DNA of 64,000 nt, from positions 620,001 through 684,000 of the forward strand of contig NZ_JAJKBG010000001.1 in the NCBI RefSeq assembly GCF_022750635.1, written 5' to 3'. The notes beneath the pieces are model-generated. The model saw only the letters and a program-made list of their open reading frames with translations. It was not told the DNA's origin and ran no database searches. Shown one piece after another: positions 37,077-46,572 of this stretch. Every line of letters starts with the position of its first letter. Within the stretch, counting starts at the first letter, position 1. Position numbers and translations under genes: made by a program. The stretch is from Brevundimonas pishanensis (GTDB taxonomy: Bacteria; Pseudomonadota; Alphaproteobacteria; Caulobacterales; Caulobacteraceae).

Positions 37077-37616
37077 ATGAAGGCTCTCTATTCCAATCTG
37101 AAACGCTGGTGGACGCTCGTCGCGTTTTTGGTTTCCGGTGCCATGCTGGGTACTGCGCATGCGTTCGAGCGTTTTGGCGGGCTGGACCCCTGTAATCTTT
37201 GCCTGAAGCAGCGCGAGGTTTACTGGGCGGCTCTGGTTGTGTCGGGTGCGGCGACCCTGTGGCACCTCATCAGCCGTTCGCGCCGCGGCACTCCGCGCCT
37301 TGCGGCTTTCGTGCTGGCGCTGGTGTTCATCACCGGTGCCATCACCGCAGGCTATCATGCGGGCGGAGAGCTGAAATGGTGGGCGCTTCCGGCCACCTGT
37401 TCTGCCGGTAATCCGCTGGACGTGGATTTCGGCAATCTGGCCGGTATTCTCGACGGATCGGTCGAGGTGGCTCCGATCACGGGATGCGGCGATATCGCGT
37501 GGAGCTTCCTTGGTCTGTCGATGGCGGCGTGGAACTTTGTGGTTTCGATGGCGCTGGTTGTTATGAGCCTGTTGGCGGCGAAGCGTCCTAAAGACGCCCG
37601 CGCCCCGCGTAAGTAG
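37077..37616 (+). CDS. dsbB: Disulfide bond formation protein DsbB
   Basis: A 179-residue four-helix membrane protein that reoxidises DsbA using quinone. The first periplasmic redox pair is Cys39/Cys42 in DPCNLCLKQRE, with the quinone-contacting Arg in the QRE motif. The second pair is Cys108 (PATCSAGN) and Cys137 (ITGCGDIAW). Length matches the alphaproteobacterial family. coq7 starts 9 bases after the stop, an apt neighbour because both concern ubiquinone. Confidence 0.93.
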   Translation: MKALYSNLKRWWTLVAFLVSGAMLGTAHAFERFGGLDPCNLCLKQREVYWAALVVSGAATLWHLISRSRRGTPRLAAFVLALVFITGAITAGYHAGGELKWWALPATCSAGNPLDVDFGNLAGILDGSVEVAPITGCGDIAWSFLGLSMAAWNFVVSMALVVMSLLAAKRPKDARAPRK

Positions 37617-37625
37617 GATCCGGAT

Positions 37626-38216
37626 ATGACCGACACTCCGCAAAATGTTGCCGAAGCCCGCCGCGTGCCCTTGCCACGTCCAGGTGCCGGTGCCGACAAG
37701 CGTCGCATGGCCGAGATCCTGCGGGTCGATCACGCCGGTGAGTTTGCCGCCGTCAACATCTACCGCGCCCAGCGCGCCATCCTTGGTGACCGCGCCGGCA
37801 AGGAGAAAATTTCAGGCGATCTGGTCGAGATGGAAGGGCACGAACAGGTCCACCTCGACCGCTTCAACGCCCTTTTGAACGAGCATCAGGTCCGTCCGAC
37901 CGCCATGATCCCGGTGTGGAAGGTAGCTGCGACGGTTCTGGGTGCGGGTACGGCTCTGCTCGGCGAGAAGGCCGCCCACGCCTGCACCGAAGCGGTGGAG
38001 AGCGTGATCGAAAAACACTACGCTGACCAGATTGCCGAGATTAAAGAACGCGATCCGGAACTGGCTGCCGAACTAACGCAGTTTCGCGACGAAGAGTTGA
38101 TGCACCACGACCATGCGATTGCCCACGGCAGCCGCGAGGCACCGGCCTATCGCCTGCTGAGCAGCGTCATCAAGATCGGCTGCAAGGCTGCGATCAAGAT
38201 CAGCGAGCGCGTTTAA
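37626..38216 (+). CDS. coq7: Demethoxyubiquinone hydroxylase Coq7
   Basis: A 196-residue di-iron monooxygenase catalysing a late ring hydroxylation in ubiquinone biosynthesis at the inner membrane. Iron-ligand motifs occur in two repeats: LRVDHAGEFAAVNIYRAQ and EMEGHEQVHLDRF in the first half, then HACTEAVESVIEKHYADQ and DEELMHHDHAIAHG in the second. These give the expected Glu and ExxH ligands. Length is that of the short bacterial form. Its stop overlaps the stop of the convergent phytase-esterase-like gene by 4 bases. Confidence 0.95.
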   Translation: MTDTPQNVAEARRVPLPRPGAGADKRRMAEILRVDHAGEFAAVNIYRAQRAILGDRAGKEKISGDLVEMEGHEQVHLDRFNALLNEHQVRPTAMIPVWKVAATVLGAGTALLGEKAAHACTEAVESVIEKHYADQIAEIKERDPELAAELTQFRDEELMHHDHAIAHGSREAPAYRLLSSVIKIGCKAAIKISERV

Positions 38217-39190
38217 CGGCTGATATCAAACGCCAGCATCAGCGTGCGCTGTAGCGGGTTCTCATTATCGTCCGACAGGATGTAGAGGCGGGTTTTCCCG
38301 CCTCTTTTTGTTGCAGCGATGCCTTCGAAATTATCGGTCGTGCCCGGCAGTTTTAGTTCGACCATGACCGGACCAAGCGTGCCATCCTCTGCCATGTGGC
38401 GCACACGCGCGCGGGCATCCAGCGGTGGCGCATACGAGCGCTGAACCACCCAATAGCCATCCCCCGATGGATCACGGTCCATACCGGTAATGCGATATTG
38501 GCTGTCCTTGAGCGGTTCGGCCGGCGGCAGTTGTACGAGGGTGCAGGTGACGCGCGTGCAGTCCCATATTCCGCCATCCTCGCCCGCGACGCGCCACTGG
38601 ATATTGTCGCCTGCGGCGAGGGCTTCCATGCCGCCATTCTCGTTGAACGGCCATACCGGACGCGGCGCGCTGACAGGAAGGCGCGGGGCATCCAGCGGAC
38701 CATAGTTCCAGATGCGGTGATCCCGTTCAAAGCTGACCAGAACCTCGCCATTGGGCAGCACGGCCAGACCTTCCGCATCGCCATCGACCTTTTCGGTAAT
38801 GGGTGAACCGTCCGTCAGCGACAGTCGGCGGCTGCGGAACTGGTCCAAGCCAATCAACTTGCCCCCATCGTCCAGCTTGATCTGGCCGAGGATCAGATCG
38901 CCTGCATCCGAGACCGTCACGAAGCCGTCCTCGCCCACCAGCTTCAGGTCTGACAGGCTACGCAAAGGCGACAGGGTTGGCGTCAGCAGTTGCACCCCGC
39001 CCACGAACGTTACGCCGTCGGCCAGAACCGAGCCGCCAATGCCAAGCCCCACCGTGCGGGTGCTGGCGGGCTGGGCCGTCCACGAAGCCGTCGAAGAACT
39101 ATCAGTCCACGGCTGCGAGGTGATCGCGGCGCTGGCGCAGGCGGCCAGCGTCAGGCAGGCGAGGGCGGACAGATAGAGTTTGCGGTTCAT
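38213..39190 (-). CDS. Phytase-esterase-like beta-propeller lipoprotein
   Basis: A 325-residue protein with lipobox LAAC (Cys18), so likely anchored to an envelope membrane. The mature chain looks like the 'esterase-like activity of phytase' domain family: repeated short strands with [44 protein letters not shown], and a C-terminal [24 protein letters not shown]. It is probably a beta-propeller with unproven esterase activity. Its start codon overlaps the cobT stop by ATGA, so the two are co-translated. Confidence 0.82.
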   Translation of the reverse strand: MNRKLYLSALACLTLAACASAAITSQPWTDSSSTASWTAQPASTRTVGLGIGGSVLADGVTFVGGVQLLTPTLSPLRSLSDLKLVGEDGFVTVSDAGDLILGQIKLDDGGKLIGLDQFRSRRLSLTDGSPITEKVDGDAEGLAVLPNGEVLVSFERDHRIWNYGPLDAPRLPVSAPRPVWPFNENGGMEALAAGDNIQWRVAGEDGGIWDCTRVTCTLVQLPPAEPLKDSQYRITGMDRDPSGDGYWVVQRSYAPPLDARARVRHMAEDGTLGPVMVELKLPGTTDNFEGIAATKRGGKTRLYILSDDNENPLQRTLMLAFDISR

Positions 39191-41055
39191 GCTGCTTTGC
39201 GTCGGCGGGTCTGGGCGCTGGCGGGATTGGCGTCGAACAGTTCGGCCAGTTTTTCGGTCATCGCACCGGCCAGTTGTTCCACGTCACTGATGGTCAGGGC
39301 GCGGCTGTACCAGCGGGTGACGTCGTGGCCGATCCCGATAGCAAGCAACTCCACCGAAGAGGTGTTCTCGATCTCGGCAATGACCTGACGCAGATGTTTG
39401 TCGAGGTACAGGGCGGCATTGGCGCTCTGGGTCGAGTCATCGACGGGCGAGCCGTCCGAGATCACCATCAGGATGCGGCGTTGCTCGCTGCGGGCCAGCA
39501 GGCGGTTATGCGCCCATTGCAGGGCCTCGCCGTCGATGTTCTCCTTCAGCAGCCCCTCGCGCATCATCAGGCCAAGGTTCTTCTTGGCACGGCGCCATGG
39601 GGCATCACCGGCCTTGTAGATGATGTGGCGCAGGTCGTTCAGGCGGCCCGGATTGGCGGGTTTGCCGGCATTGATCCATGCCTCGCGGCTCTGTCCGCCC
39701 TTCCATGCCCGGGTGGTAAAGCCGAGGATTTCCACCTTCACGCCGCAACGCTCAAGCGTGCGGGCGAGAATATCGGCGCAGACGGCGGCGACCATGATCG
39801 GGCGACCACGCATCGAGCCGGAGTTGTCCAGCAACAGGGTCACGACCGTATCGCGGAAGGCGCTTTCGCTTTCCATCTTGAACGACAGCGGGCTGCTGGG
39901 GTCGGTGATGACGCGGGTCAGGCGCGCCGTATCCAGCATGCCTTCCTCGAGATCGAACATCCACGAGCGGTTTTGCTGTGCCATCAGGCGGCGTTGCAGC
40001 TTGTTGGCGAGCCGCGAGACGACGCTGCCGAGCGAGGTGAGTTGCTGGTCCAGCATGGCCCGCAGACGATCCAGCTCCATCGGGTCGCACAGGTCCGCAG
40101 CGTCGACCACCTCGTCGAACGCTGTGGTGAAGGCGTGGTAGAAATCGACCTTGCGGCCGTCATCCTGCGACTCGTTGCGGTTGGGCTGCGCGCCCTCGCT
40201 CAGTTCGGGATCTTCGTCGCCCGGCTCGCCCTCGGCATCGGCAGGACGGCCATCAGGGCGGGTTTGTCGCTCTTCTTCGGCCGTTTGCTCGTCGGCACTG
40301 CCTTCCAGCGACTGTCCGCCTTCGGCCTCGCCGTCTTCCTCTTCTTCGTCTTCCTCGGGCGTGTCCTGCTGGGCCTCGTCCGGCTCGTCCTCGCCTTCGT
40401 CCTCGGAGTTGTCAGGCGTGTCGGCCGAACCTGCCTCCAAGTCGAGGGCGCGGAGCAAATCGTTCAGGCGACTGGAAAACAGTTTCTGGTCATCAGCAGC
40501 AGCGGCAAGGGCGTCGAACTGATCGCCCGCGCGGGCTTCCAGATCGTCGCGCACCTTGTCGAGCATAGCCCCGAGCGCATCGGGGGCGCGGGCCTGCATA
40601 ATCCGCTCGCGCACCAAAAGGGCGGCGGCCTCGCTCAAGGGAATGCGGTCAGCCTCGGCCCGCAGTGCGCCTGTGCGTTCCAGCCGCGAAGTCAGGGCAG
40701 CCCGAAGGTTCGCCCGAACGCCCGCCAGTTTGCGCGCACCGATGGTTTCGACACGCGCCTGTTCGATGGCGTCGAACACCTCGGCGGCGGTGCGGTCCAG
40801 CGGTCGCGCCTTGGCGTCGATGGTGGGGTCGTGGTTGGCCAGTTTCAGCGCCAGACGGTCGGCCTGACCGCGCGCCGAGGCACCCTCGTTAGAGGATGGA
40901 TCGCGCGGCGGATGGGGCAGGGTCAGGACATTGCCGACCAGCTTTGGCCCGTCAGAGGCAAAGTGAACTTCCAGCTCGGGATGTTCGGCAAGCGCCCGCG
41001 CGGCATGCGCCAAGGCGCGCTTAAATGTTTCCTGCGGTGTCTCTGGTCCGGCCAT
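39187..41055 (-). CDS. cobT: Cobaltochelatase subunit CobT
   Basis: A 622-residue subunit of the aerobic cobalt chelatase that inserts Co into hydrogenobyrinate a,c-diamide. Residues 1-210 match the CobT N-terminal region; about 212-300 is a very acidic, low-complexity stretch ([22 protein letters not shown]), as in known CobT. The C-terminal von Willebrand A domain (about 395-610) has the MIDAS motif [10 protein letters not shown] and a distal SDGSPVDD. The AAA+ partner CobS is not next to it in this window. It is coupled to the downstream lipoprotein gene. Confidence 0.93.
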   Translation of the reverse strand: MAGPETPQETFKRALAHAARALAEHPELEVHFASDGPKLVGNVLTLPHPPRDPSSNEGASARGQADRLALKLANHDPTIDAKARPLDRTAAEVFDAIEQARVETIGARKLAGVRANLRAALTSRLERTGALRAEADRIPLSEAAALLVRERIMQARAPDALGAMLDKVRDDLEARAGDQFDALAAAADDQKLFSSRLNDLLRALDLEAGSADTPDNSEDEGEDEPDEAQQDTPEEDEEEEDGEAEGGQSLEGSADEQTAEEERQTRPDGRPADAEGEPGDEDPELSEGAQPNRNESQDDGRKVDFYHAFTTAFDEVVDAADLCDPMELDRLRAMLDQQLTSLGSVVSRLANKLQRRLMAQQNRSWMFDLEEGMLDTARLTRVITDPSSPLSFKMESESAFRDTVVTLLLDNSGSMRGRPIMVAAVCADILARTLERCGVKVEILGFTTRAWKGGQSREAWINAGKPANPGRLNDLRHIIYKAGDAPWRRAKKNLGLMMREGLLKENIDGEALQWAHNRLLARSEQRRILMVISDGSPVDDSTQSANAALYLDKHLRQVIAEIENTSSVELLAIGIGHDVTRWYSRALTISDVEQLAGAMTEKLAELFDANPASAQTRRRKAA

Positions 41056-41130
41056 GCGCCATACATAGACGATGCCGCGCGCGGGAGAAGAGGCAAACGC
41101 TGTTTGTCCGACCTTCGCCCGAAGCCGGTC

Positions 41131-41871
41131 CTATTTCAGGCGGACGTTCAGGCCGTTGCCCGCAGACTGCACCACCTCAAAACGTTTGGAGGCCTTGATG
41201 AGCGAGGACAGCTTGGCGAAGCCATAGCTGCGGTGGTCGAAGTCGGGATAGGCGTTTCGCATGCGGTTGCCGATCAGGCCTAAGGCCACCCATCCGTCGC
41301 CGTCGTCATCGGCATCATGCATGACCTTGATGATCAGGTCTTCGGCAGCCTTGAGCGGGCGACGGGCGGGTTTGTCTGCAGATGGCGCAGGCTCTGTCTC
41401 TGCCCCCTCAAGTGGCTCCATCAGGTTTTCGAGATAGATGAAACGGGTGCAGGCCTGACGGAAACTCTCGGGGGTCTTCTGCTCGCCAAAGCCGTAAACC
41501 GGATAGCCCTGCTCGCGGATGCGGGCGGCGAGACGGGTGAAGTCGCTGTCGGACGACACGAGACAAAAACCGTCAAACCGTCCTGAATGCATCAGGTCCA
41601 TCGCATCAATGACCAGAGCAATATCACCGGAGTTCTTGCCTTTGGTGTTCTGGAAATTCTGCTGCCACTGGAGCGCCCATTGCGGCAGGATCGACACCCA
41701 GTTGCGCAGGGCGGGGCTGGCCGCATCGCCATAGATGCGCCGTGCGGACGCTTCGCCTAGAGAAGCGATCTCGGCAAACAGGCCATCGGCGACCTTGGAC
41801 GAGGCGTTCTCGGCATCAATCAGGACGGCAAGTCGCATCGGGCGGGTGTAGGGGATACGGGCGTCGTTCAT
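41131..41871 (-). CDS. NYN-domain (PIN-like) protein with C-terminal LOTUS/OST-HTH domain
   Basis: A 246-residue protein from ATG 41871. The N-terminal NYN/LabA-type ribonuclease fold has acidic sites in LAVLIDAENAS, GDIALVIDAMDL and CLVSSDSDFTRLAARIREQGY (four conserved Asp). After a Pro/Ala-rich linker (about 155-175) comes an OST-HTH/LOTUS RNA-binding domain ending VALGLIGNRMRNAYPDFDHRSYGFAKLSSLI. Such proteins likely act on RNA; targets are unknown. It lies upstream of cobT on the same strand, 75 bases apart. Confidence 0.85.
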   Translation of the reverse strand: MNDARIPYTRPMRLAVLIDAENASSKVADGLFAEIASLGEASARRIYGDAASPALRNWVSILPQWALQWQQNFQNTKGKNSGDIALVIDAMDLMHSGRFDGFCLVSSDSDFTRLAARIREQGYPVYGFGEQKTPESFRQACTRFIYLENLMEPLEGAETEPAPSADKPARRPLKAAEDLIIKVMHDADDDGDGWVALGLIGNRMRNAYPDFDHRSYGFAKLSSLIKASKRFEVVQSAGNGLNVRLK

Positions 41872-41910
41872 ACGCCGACAGTAATCACGCCACACATAAC
41901 GATGAAATAG

Positions 41911-41940
41911 AAAAGGGGCCGACCTTTCGGTCGACCCCCT
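41911..41940 (-). terminator. Terminator of the M16 protease gene
   Basis: On the minus strand, GGGGTCGACC and GGTCGGCCCC pair over a GAAA loop with one G-U pair, then TTTTCTATTTC follows. It lies past the stop at 41966 and before the NYN gene. Confidence 0.87.
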
Positions 41941-41965
41941 TGAATGCTTAGCGAAGGTGCAGGGT

Positions 41966-44794
41966 TTACTGGACTTCGCGAACCTCTACCGGAATGCCGA
42001 GGCTTTCCAGTTGCGGCTTCACCTTTTCAGCATCGCCAACCACGACCCAGACGAATTTGGACGGGTCGAGCAGGCGACGAACCGCAGCGTCCATCTGTGC
42101 TGCGGTGGTGCTGTTGGTGCGCTGTGCGATCGTTTCCTGATAGTTGTCAGGACGGCCGTACAGGTCGTTGCTACGGAGGGCACCGAGGATCGAACCGGCG
42201 GTTTCGATCGAGCCCGGCAGGGAGCGCGTTTCGCCCAGAATGGTGCGCTGGTGCTCCTCGGCCTTCACGCCTTCCGCAGTCAGGAAGTTGTTATACTGGT
42301 GCATCAGCGCCTGAATGGACTCGCCCGTGCGGTCGGCCTGAACCGGCGCAACGATGGTGTAGGGCGAAGCCCCTTCGTACGGGTTGAACATACCCCGCAC
42401 GCCATAGGACCAGCCCTTGGTCTCGCGCAGGTCGGCGTTGATGCGGCTCAGGAAGTCGGTGCCGACAACCGTATTACCGAGGTTGAACGCCAGATTGTCG
42501 TCCTTGCCGGTAACCGCCAGGACCTTGCCGCCATAGATGATCGATTGCGGCGATTGCGGGCGGTTGATCAGTACGATCTTGCCTTCGCCTTGCGGAATGC
42601 TGGCCGGGAAGGCCTTGTTGCCCTTCGGAGCCGATGGCGCAGTCCAGTCACCGAATGCGGCGTTCAGTTGTGCGGTGATTTCCGACAACGGCAGATCCGA
42701 CACGACGAACAGCTTGGCATTGTCAGGACGGATCCATTGCTGGTGCTGCTGGACCAGATCGTCACGGGTGACGGCAGTTACACCGGCCTCGGTGCCCGAG
42801 CCCGGACGGGCGTAGGGGTGGCCTTCGCCGTAGATCAGCGGGGTGAAAGCACGCGATGCGATGGCTTGCGGCTGGGTCTTTTCGCTGGCCAGACGGGCCA
42901 GACGCTGGGCGCGCAGACGCTCGACCTCGCTCGGGGCGAAGGCCGGATTGCGAACAACATCCGACAGCAGCGTTAGCGACGGGGCCAGATTGGTGCTGAT
43001 GGTCGACAGGCTGGCGACCGAGCGGTCCATGCTGTTGCTGACGCTGACCGATGCGCCCAGACGCTCCTGTGCCTCGGCCAGTGCCTTGGAGTCGCGGGTG
43101 GTCGTGCCTTCCTGCATGACGTCGGTCATCAGGGTCAGGGCACCGGGCTTCTCTGCGCTGTCGGCCGAGATACCGGCGTTGAACTCCAGCGACAGACGCG
43201 TAACCGGCACGCTCGAAACCTGCGCATAGACGACTTCAATGCCGTTCGACAGCGTGGCGCGCTGAACATCGGGGAAGTCCAGATTCTTCACTTCGCCGAT
43301 CTGCGGGGCCGGATCACGCGCAACGCGCTGGATTTCGGCGGCCGGCGTCGGGGTGGCACCCGACGGAGCGGCTGCCGCCTCGGTATAGGCTTCGCGTTCA
43401 CCCGGCAGAATGATCTGGTTGTAAACCGGACGGGTCAGCCAACGTTGCATCGCATCTCGCACCTGCTGCGGCGTGACCGCGGCCAGGCGCTGAAGCTCGG
43501 TTTTGTAATAGTCCGGATCGTTGGCGTACAACTGGCCCTCGGCCAGAGTGGAGGCCTTGCCGTTGGTCTGTTCCAGACCCTGAATGCGGCGCGAAACAGT
43601 TTGGGTGACAACACGGTCGATCTCGTCCTGCGTCGGACCTTCGGTCATCAGGCGCTGGAACTCTTCGTCGATGCGCTTGGCAACGGCTTCGTGATCCTGA
43701 CCCGGTTTGACCGTGGCCGAATAGGAGAACATGCCCACGCGCTGGAAGGCTTGATTGCTGGCCGAGACGCCCGATGCGGTCTGGTCGCCACGCACCAGAG
43801 CATTGTCCAGACGCGAGCTGCTGAGGCCGCCCAGGACCGAGGCGGCCACCGTCAGCGGCGCGGCGTCGGCATCAAGCATGCCTGGAACAGCCCAGTAGCG
43901 CGAGACACGGGCTTGGGCCACGCGGTCATGCAGGGTCTGGGTCACCGGTGCAGCCAGCGTTGGTACGTCGGCTTCCTTCGACGTGTTCACCGGACCGGCA
44001 GCGATGTGGCCGAAGTATTTGTTCGTGAGGGTACGGGCCTGCGCTTCGTCGACGTCACCGGCCAGAACGATGATGGCGTTGTTCGGGCCGTAGTTGTTGA
44101 TGAACCACTGGCGCACCGTTTCCATGCTGGCGGCATCAAGGTCGGCCATCGAGCCGATGGTCGAGTGACGGTACGGGTGCCCTTCAGGGAAGAGGTTTTC
44201 GAGAACCGAATAATAGGACAGGCCGTAAGGCTGGTTGTCGCCCTGACGTTTTTCGTTCTGGACGACGCCGCGCTGCAGGTCGAGCACCTCCTGGCTCACC
44301 TGACCCAGCAGGTGACCCATGCGGTCCGATTCAAGATACAGCGTGTATTCCAGAGCAGGGGTCGGCACCGTCTGGAAGTAGTTGGTGCGGTCAAACCAGG
44401 TCGTACCGTTCAGCGCGGTAGCACCTGCGGCCTGTACGGCCTGAATGTGCGATTTCGGGCTGTTTTCCGAACCGCCGAACATCAGGTGCTCGAACAGGTG
44501 GGCAAAGCCGGTGGAGCCCTTCGGCTCGTCCTTGGAGCCGACGTTGTACCAGACGCTGACCGCCACCACGGGCGCCTTGCGGTCTTCATGCACGATTACC
44601 GTCAGACCGTTATCCAGTTGGAAGCGCTTCCACGGAATATCGACACGGGCCAGCAGTTCGGAGACAGGCGCGCCACGCAGTTCCTGTGCCTGTGTGGCCG
44701 TGGCGGCAGAGGCGGTGGTGTTGGCCAGAGCCGCAACGGGAGCAGCTCCCACCATCAGGGCAGCAATCGCAGCCGAGGTAACGAGACGACGCAT
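41966..44794 (-). CDS. Secreted two-domain M16 (pitrilysin-like) zinc protease
   Basis: A 942-residue protein with an N-terminal signal peptide (cleavage near ALA|NTTAS). The inverted zinc motif HLFEH is at residues 99-103, and the distal Glu region follows near 175-185 (TIGSMADLDAASMETVRQWF). The second half repeats the M16 fold without the active motif (PGALTLMTDVMQEGTT), as in two-domain bacterial members that act as a closed clamp. It should degrade peptides in the periplasm. It is divergent from the MarR gene, which has its operator in the shared space. Confidence 0.92.
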   Translation of the reverse strand: MRRLVTSAAIAALMVGAAPVAALANTTASAATATQAQELRGAPVSELLARVDIPWKRFQLDNGLTVIVHEDRKAPVVAVSVWYNVGSKDEPKGSTGFAHLFEHLMFGGSENSPKSHIQAVQAAGATALNGTTWFDRTNYFQTVPTPALEYTLYLESDRMGHLLGQVSQEVLDLQRGVVQNEKRQGDNQPYGLSYYSVLENLFPEGHPYRHSTIGSMADLDAASMETVRQWFINNYGPNNAIIVLAGDVDEAQARTLTNKYFGHIAAGPVNTSKEADVPTLAAPVTQTLHDRVAQARVSRYWAVPGMLDADAAPLTVAASVLGGLSSSRLDNALVRGDQTASGVSASNQAFQRVGMFSYSATVKPGQDHEAVAKRIDEEFQRLMTEGPTQDEIDRVVTQTVSRRIQGLEQTNGKASTLAEGQLYANDPDYYKTELQRLAAVTPQQVRDAMQRWLTRPVYNQIILPGEREAYTEAAAAPSGATPTPAAEIQRVARDPAPQIGEVKNLDFPDVQRATLSNGIEVVYAQVSSVPVTRLSLEFNAGISADSAEKPGALTLMTDVMQEGTTTRDSKALAEAQERLGASVSVSNSMDRSVASLSTISTNLAPSLTLLSDVVRNPAFAPSEVERLRAQRLARLASEKTQPQAIASRAFTPLIYGEGHPYARPGSGTEAGVTAVTRDDLVQQHQQWIRPDNAKLFVVSDLPLSEITAQLNAAFGDWTAPSAPKGNKAFPASIPQGEGKIVLINRPQSPQSIIYGGKVLAVTGKDDNLAFNLGNTVVGTDFLSRINADLRETKGWSYGVRGMFNPYEGASPYTIVAPVQADRTGESIQALMHQYNNFLTAEGVKAEEHQRTILGETRSLPGSIETAGSILGALRSNDLYGRPDNYQETIAQRTNSTTAAQMDAAVRRLLDPSKFVWVVVGDAEKVKPQLESLGIPVEVREVQ

Positions 44795-44907
44795 GGTTGA
44801 TCCTTTGCGTTGAAAATGTGTCGCGACCTTACCTGCCTCTCGGTTCGCTGCAATGCGACTCCGTGAACCTTTCTAAAAGTTCATGAAGCGCACCCGCGAC
44901 CTATGGA

Positions 44908-44926
44908 TAGTTTGAGGATCAAACTA
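44908..44926. promoter_or_regulatory. Perfect palindrome, probable MarR operator
   Basis: TAGTTTGA (44908-44915) and TCAAACTA (44919-44926) are exact complements around GGA, giving a 19-bp site centred 29 bases upstream of the marR ATG. MarR proteins typically bind such TTGA/TCAA-type palindromes next to their own gene. It also lies 114 bases upstream of the divergent M16 gene. Confidence 0.75.
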
Positions 44927-44945
44927 AATTGGCTAAAAATCTCCA

Positions 44946-45416
44946 ATGAGTTCAAACCCTGACAGTGTACGCGCCCGTTTCGGGATCCGGTTTTCTATTG
45001 TCGCCCGTCGCTGGAGGCAGGAGTTGGAGGCAGCCCTTGCCCGCGAGGGCCTGACCGACGCGACGTGGGCACCCATGATCCATCTGGACGAAAGCGGCGG
45101 CGGCCTCCTGCAAAAGGAATTGGCCGAGCGCGTGGGCATCGACGCCTCTACGCTGGTGCGGTTGCTCGACATTCTGGAGCAGAAGGGCTGGACCGAGCGC
45201 CGGACGGACCCTTCCGATGCGCGGGCACGTCGCGTCTATCTCACGCACGCAGGGCAACGTCAGGTGCAGCACATTCGCTCCATCCTGCTGCGGACCGAGA
45301 CGAGCCTTCTGGACAGTCTGGGGGACGCCGAAATCATAAGCGCGCTTGAGGCGATTGACCGCCTTGATGCGCGCCTGATCGCGGCTCGTCTGGCCCGCAA
45401 GGAGGCCGAACAATGA
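44946..45416 (+). CDS. MarR-family transcriptional regulator
   Basis: A 156-residue winged-helix regulator. The HTH is LLQKELAERVGIDASTLVRLLDILEQKGWTERR (about 55-87), followed by the wing DPSDARARRVYLTHAG. Terminal helices form the dimer interface. MarR proteins usually repress export or detoxification genes and release DNA on binding phenolic ligands. It overlaps the FUSC exporter gene by ATGA, so the likely circuit is ligand-induced export with autoregulation. Confidence 0.92.
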   Translation: MSSNPDSVRARFGIRFSIVARRWRQELEAALAREGLTDATWAPMIHLDESGGGLLQKELAERVGIDASTLVRLLDILEQKGWTERRTDPSDARARRVYLTHAGQRQVQHIRSILLRTETSLLDSLGDAEIISALEAIDRLDARLIAARLARKEAEQ

Positions 45417-46516
45417 GCGACCGTGTAGGACGGCGCGAAGCCGCCCGCCTTTTGATGTCGCGCCGCCAGTTTGCCGAAAGCGCGATGGTCGTGCGCCCCC
45501 AAGGTCTGCGTAACAGTATCCTTGCCGGTTTCCAGGCGGCTTTGACGGTCGCCATTGCCCTGCCGTTAGTGCAACTATCGCCGTGGTCGGCGCTGCTGGG
45601 TTATGCCTCGCTGGGCGCGTTGGTGGCCCTGTTCGGGCGCTTCGCACCCAAGGCGCGGCGCAATGTGGTCGTAGTTTATGCGGCGCTGTGTCAGGTCTCT
45701 TCACTGGCCATCATGTCGATAGCCAGTCTGGCAGGTGTGCCGACAGCGGGTCTGCTGTTGGTACTGGCGCTTCTGGGGGGCTTGTATTTCATTGCCTCGA
45801 CCGTGGGGCGCTTTGGCCCCCCCGGCCCGCTGATTTTCATGTTCTCGGGCATGGCAGGCATGAATGCTCCAGCCAGCCTGCAGGATCTGGGGTTGCGGGT
45901 GTTGATGGCTTCGGCTGTGGCCACGTTGGCCATCGTGGTTTGCGCCGTGACCGAAGCGTTGCGCGCCAAGGAAGATGTCGCCGGACCCAGCCAGCGCTAC
46001 AGCGTGCGTCAACAGCTACAGCCTCTATGGCCCACTGCTGGCCGTATTGCCGGCGGCGCATTGATTGCCGGCTGGATCGCCCATGCCGTGGGCGTAGCCC
46101 ATCCGGGTTGGGCAGCCATGGGGGCGGTAGCCGTGCTCCAAGGCGTGCATCTTCACGTTACCCTCAACCGCGCACTCCAGCGTGTAGCAGGCACTGTCAT
46201 CGGTGCCGTGCTGATCTGGATCATCCTGTCCCAGTCGCCATCGGTGTGGGCAGGCATCGCCCTGTTGTTCCTGTTGCAATGGATGACGGAGGCGGCGATC
46301 GGCTACAATTATGCGTTGGGCCAGATGTTCGTGACCCCGATGGCGTTGTTGATGACCTATCTGGCGTCGCCTGCCACGGCCGGGGCGGAAATGGCACCGG
46401 AGCGGGTGTTGGACACCTTGTTAGGCGCGGTCATCGCCGTCGTTCTTGCTGTGATCTTCTCGACCGGCCACGACCGTCGCGAACTGGCCAAGCGCCACGT
46501 ACGCATATCAGCCTAG
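45413..46516 (+). CDS. FUSC-family inner-membrane protein, putative aromatic acid exporter
   Basis: A 367-residue polytopic protein with two clusters of hydrophobic helices (about 40-165 and 205-345), as in FUSC/AaeB-like transporters. The conserved motif in the second cluster is seen as HVTLNRALQRVAGTVIGAVL (about 243-262). AaeB relatives export hydroxylated aromatic acids. The soluble domain of full-length AaeB is reduced here, so function by analogy is moderate. Coupled to marR. Confidence 0.82.
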   Translation: MSDRVGRREAARLLMSRRQFAESAMVVRPQGLRNSILAGFQAALTVAIALPLVQLSPWSALLGYASLGALVALFGRFAPKARRNVVVVYAALCQVSSLAIMSIASLAGVPTAGLLLVLALLGGLYFIASTVGRFGPPGPLIFMFSGMAGMNAPASLQDLGLRVLMASAVATLAIVVCAVTEALRAKEDVAGPSQRYSVRQQLQPLWPTAGRIAGGALIAGWIAHAVGVAHPGWAAMGAVAVLQGVHLHVTLNRALQRVAGTVIGAVLIWIILSQSPSVWAGIALLFLLQWMTEAAIGYNYALGQMFVTPMALLMTYLASPATAGAEMAPERVLDTLLGAVIAVVLAVIFSTGHDRRELAKRHVRISA

Positions 46517-46523
46517 CTAAAGA

Positions 46524-46553
46524 AAAAGCCCCGGCCTTTCGGTCGGGGCTTTT
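46524..46553. terminator. Bidirectional terminator between FUSC gene and lepA
   Basis: AGCCCCGGCC (46527-46536) pairs with GGTCGGGGCT (46541-46550) over TTTC, flanked by A-run and T-run. It serves both convergent genes. Confidence 0.92.
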
Positions 46554-46572
46554 GTCTGGGTGCCGGGGACGA

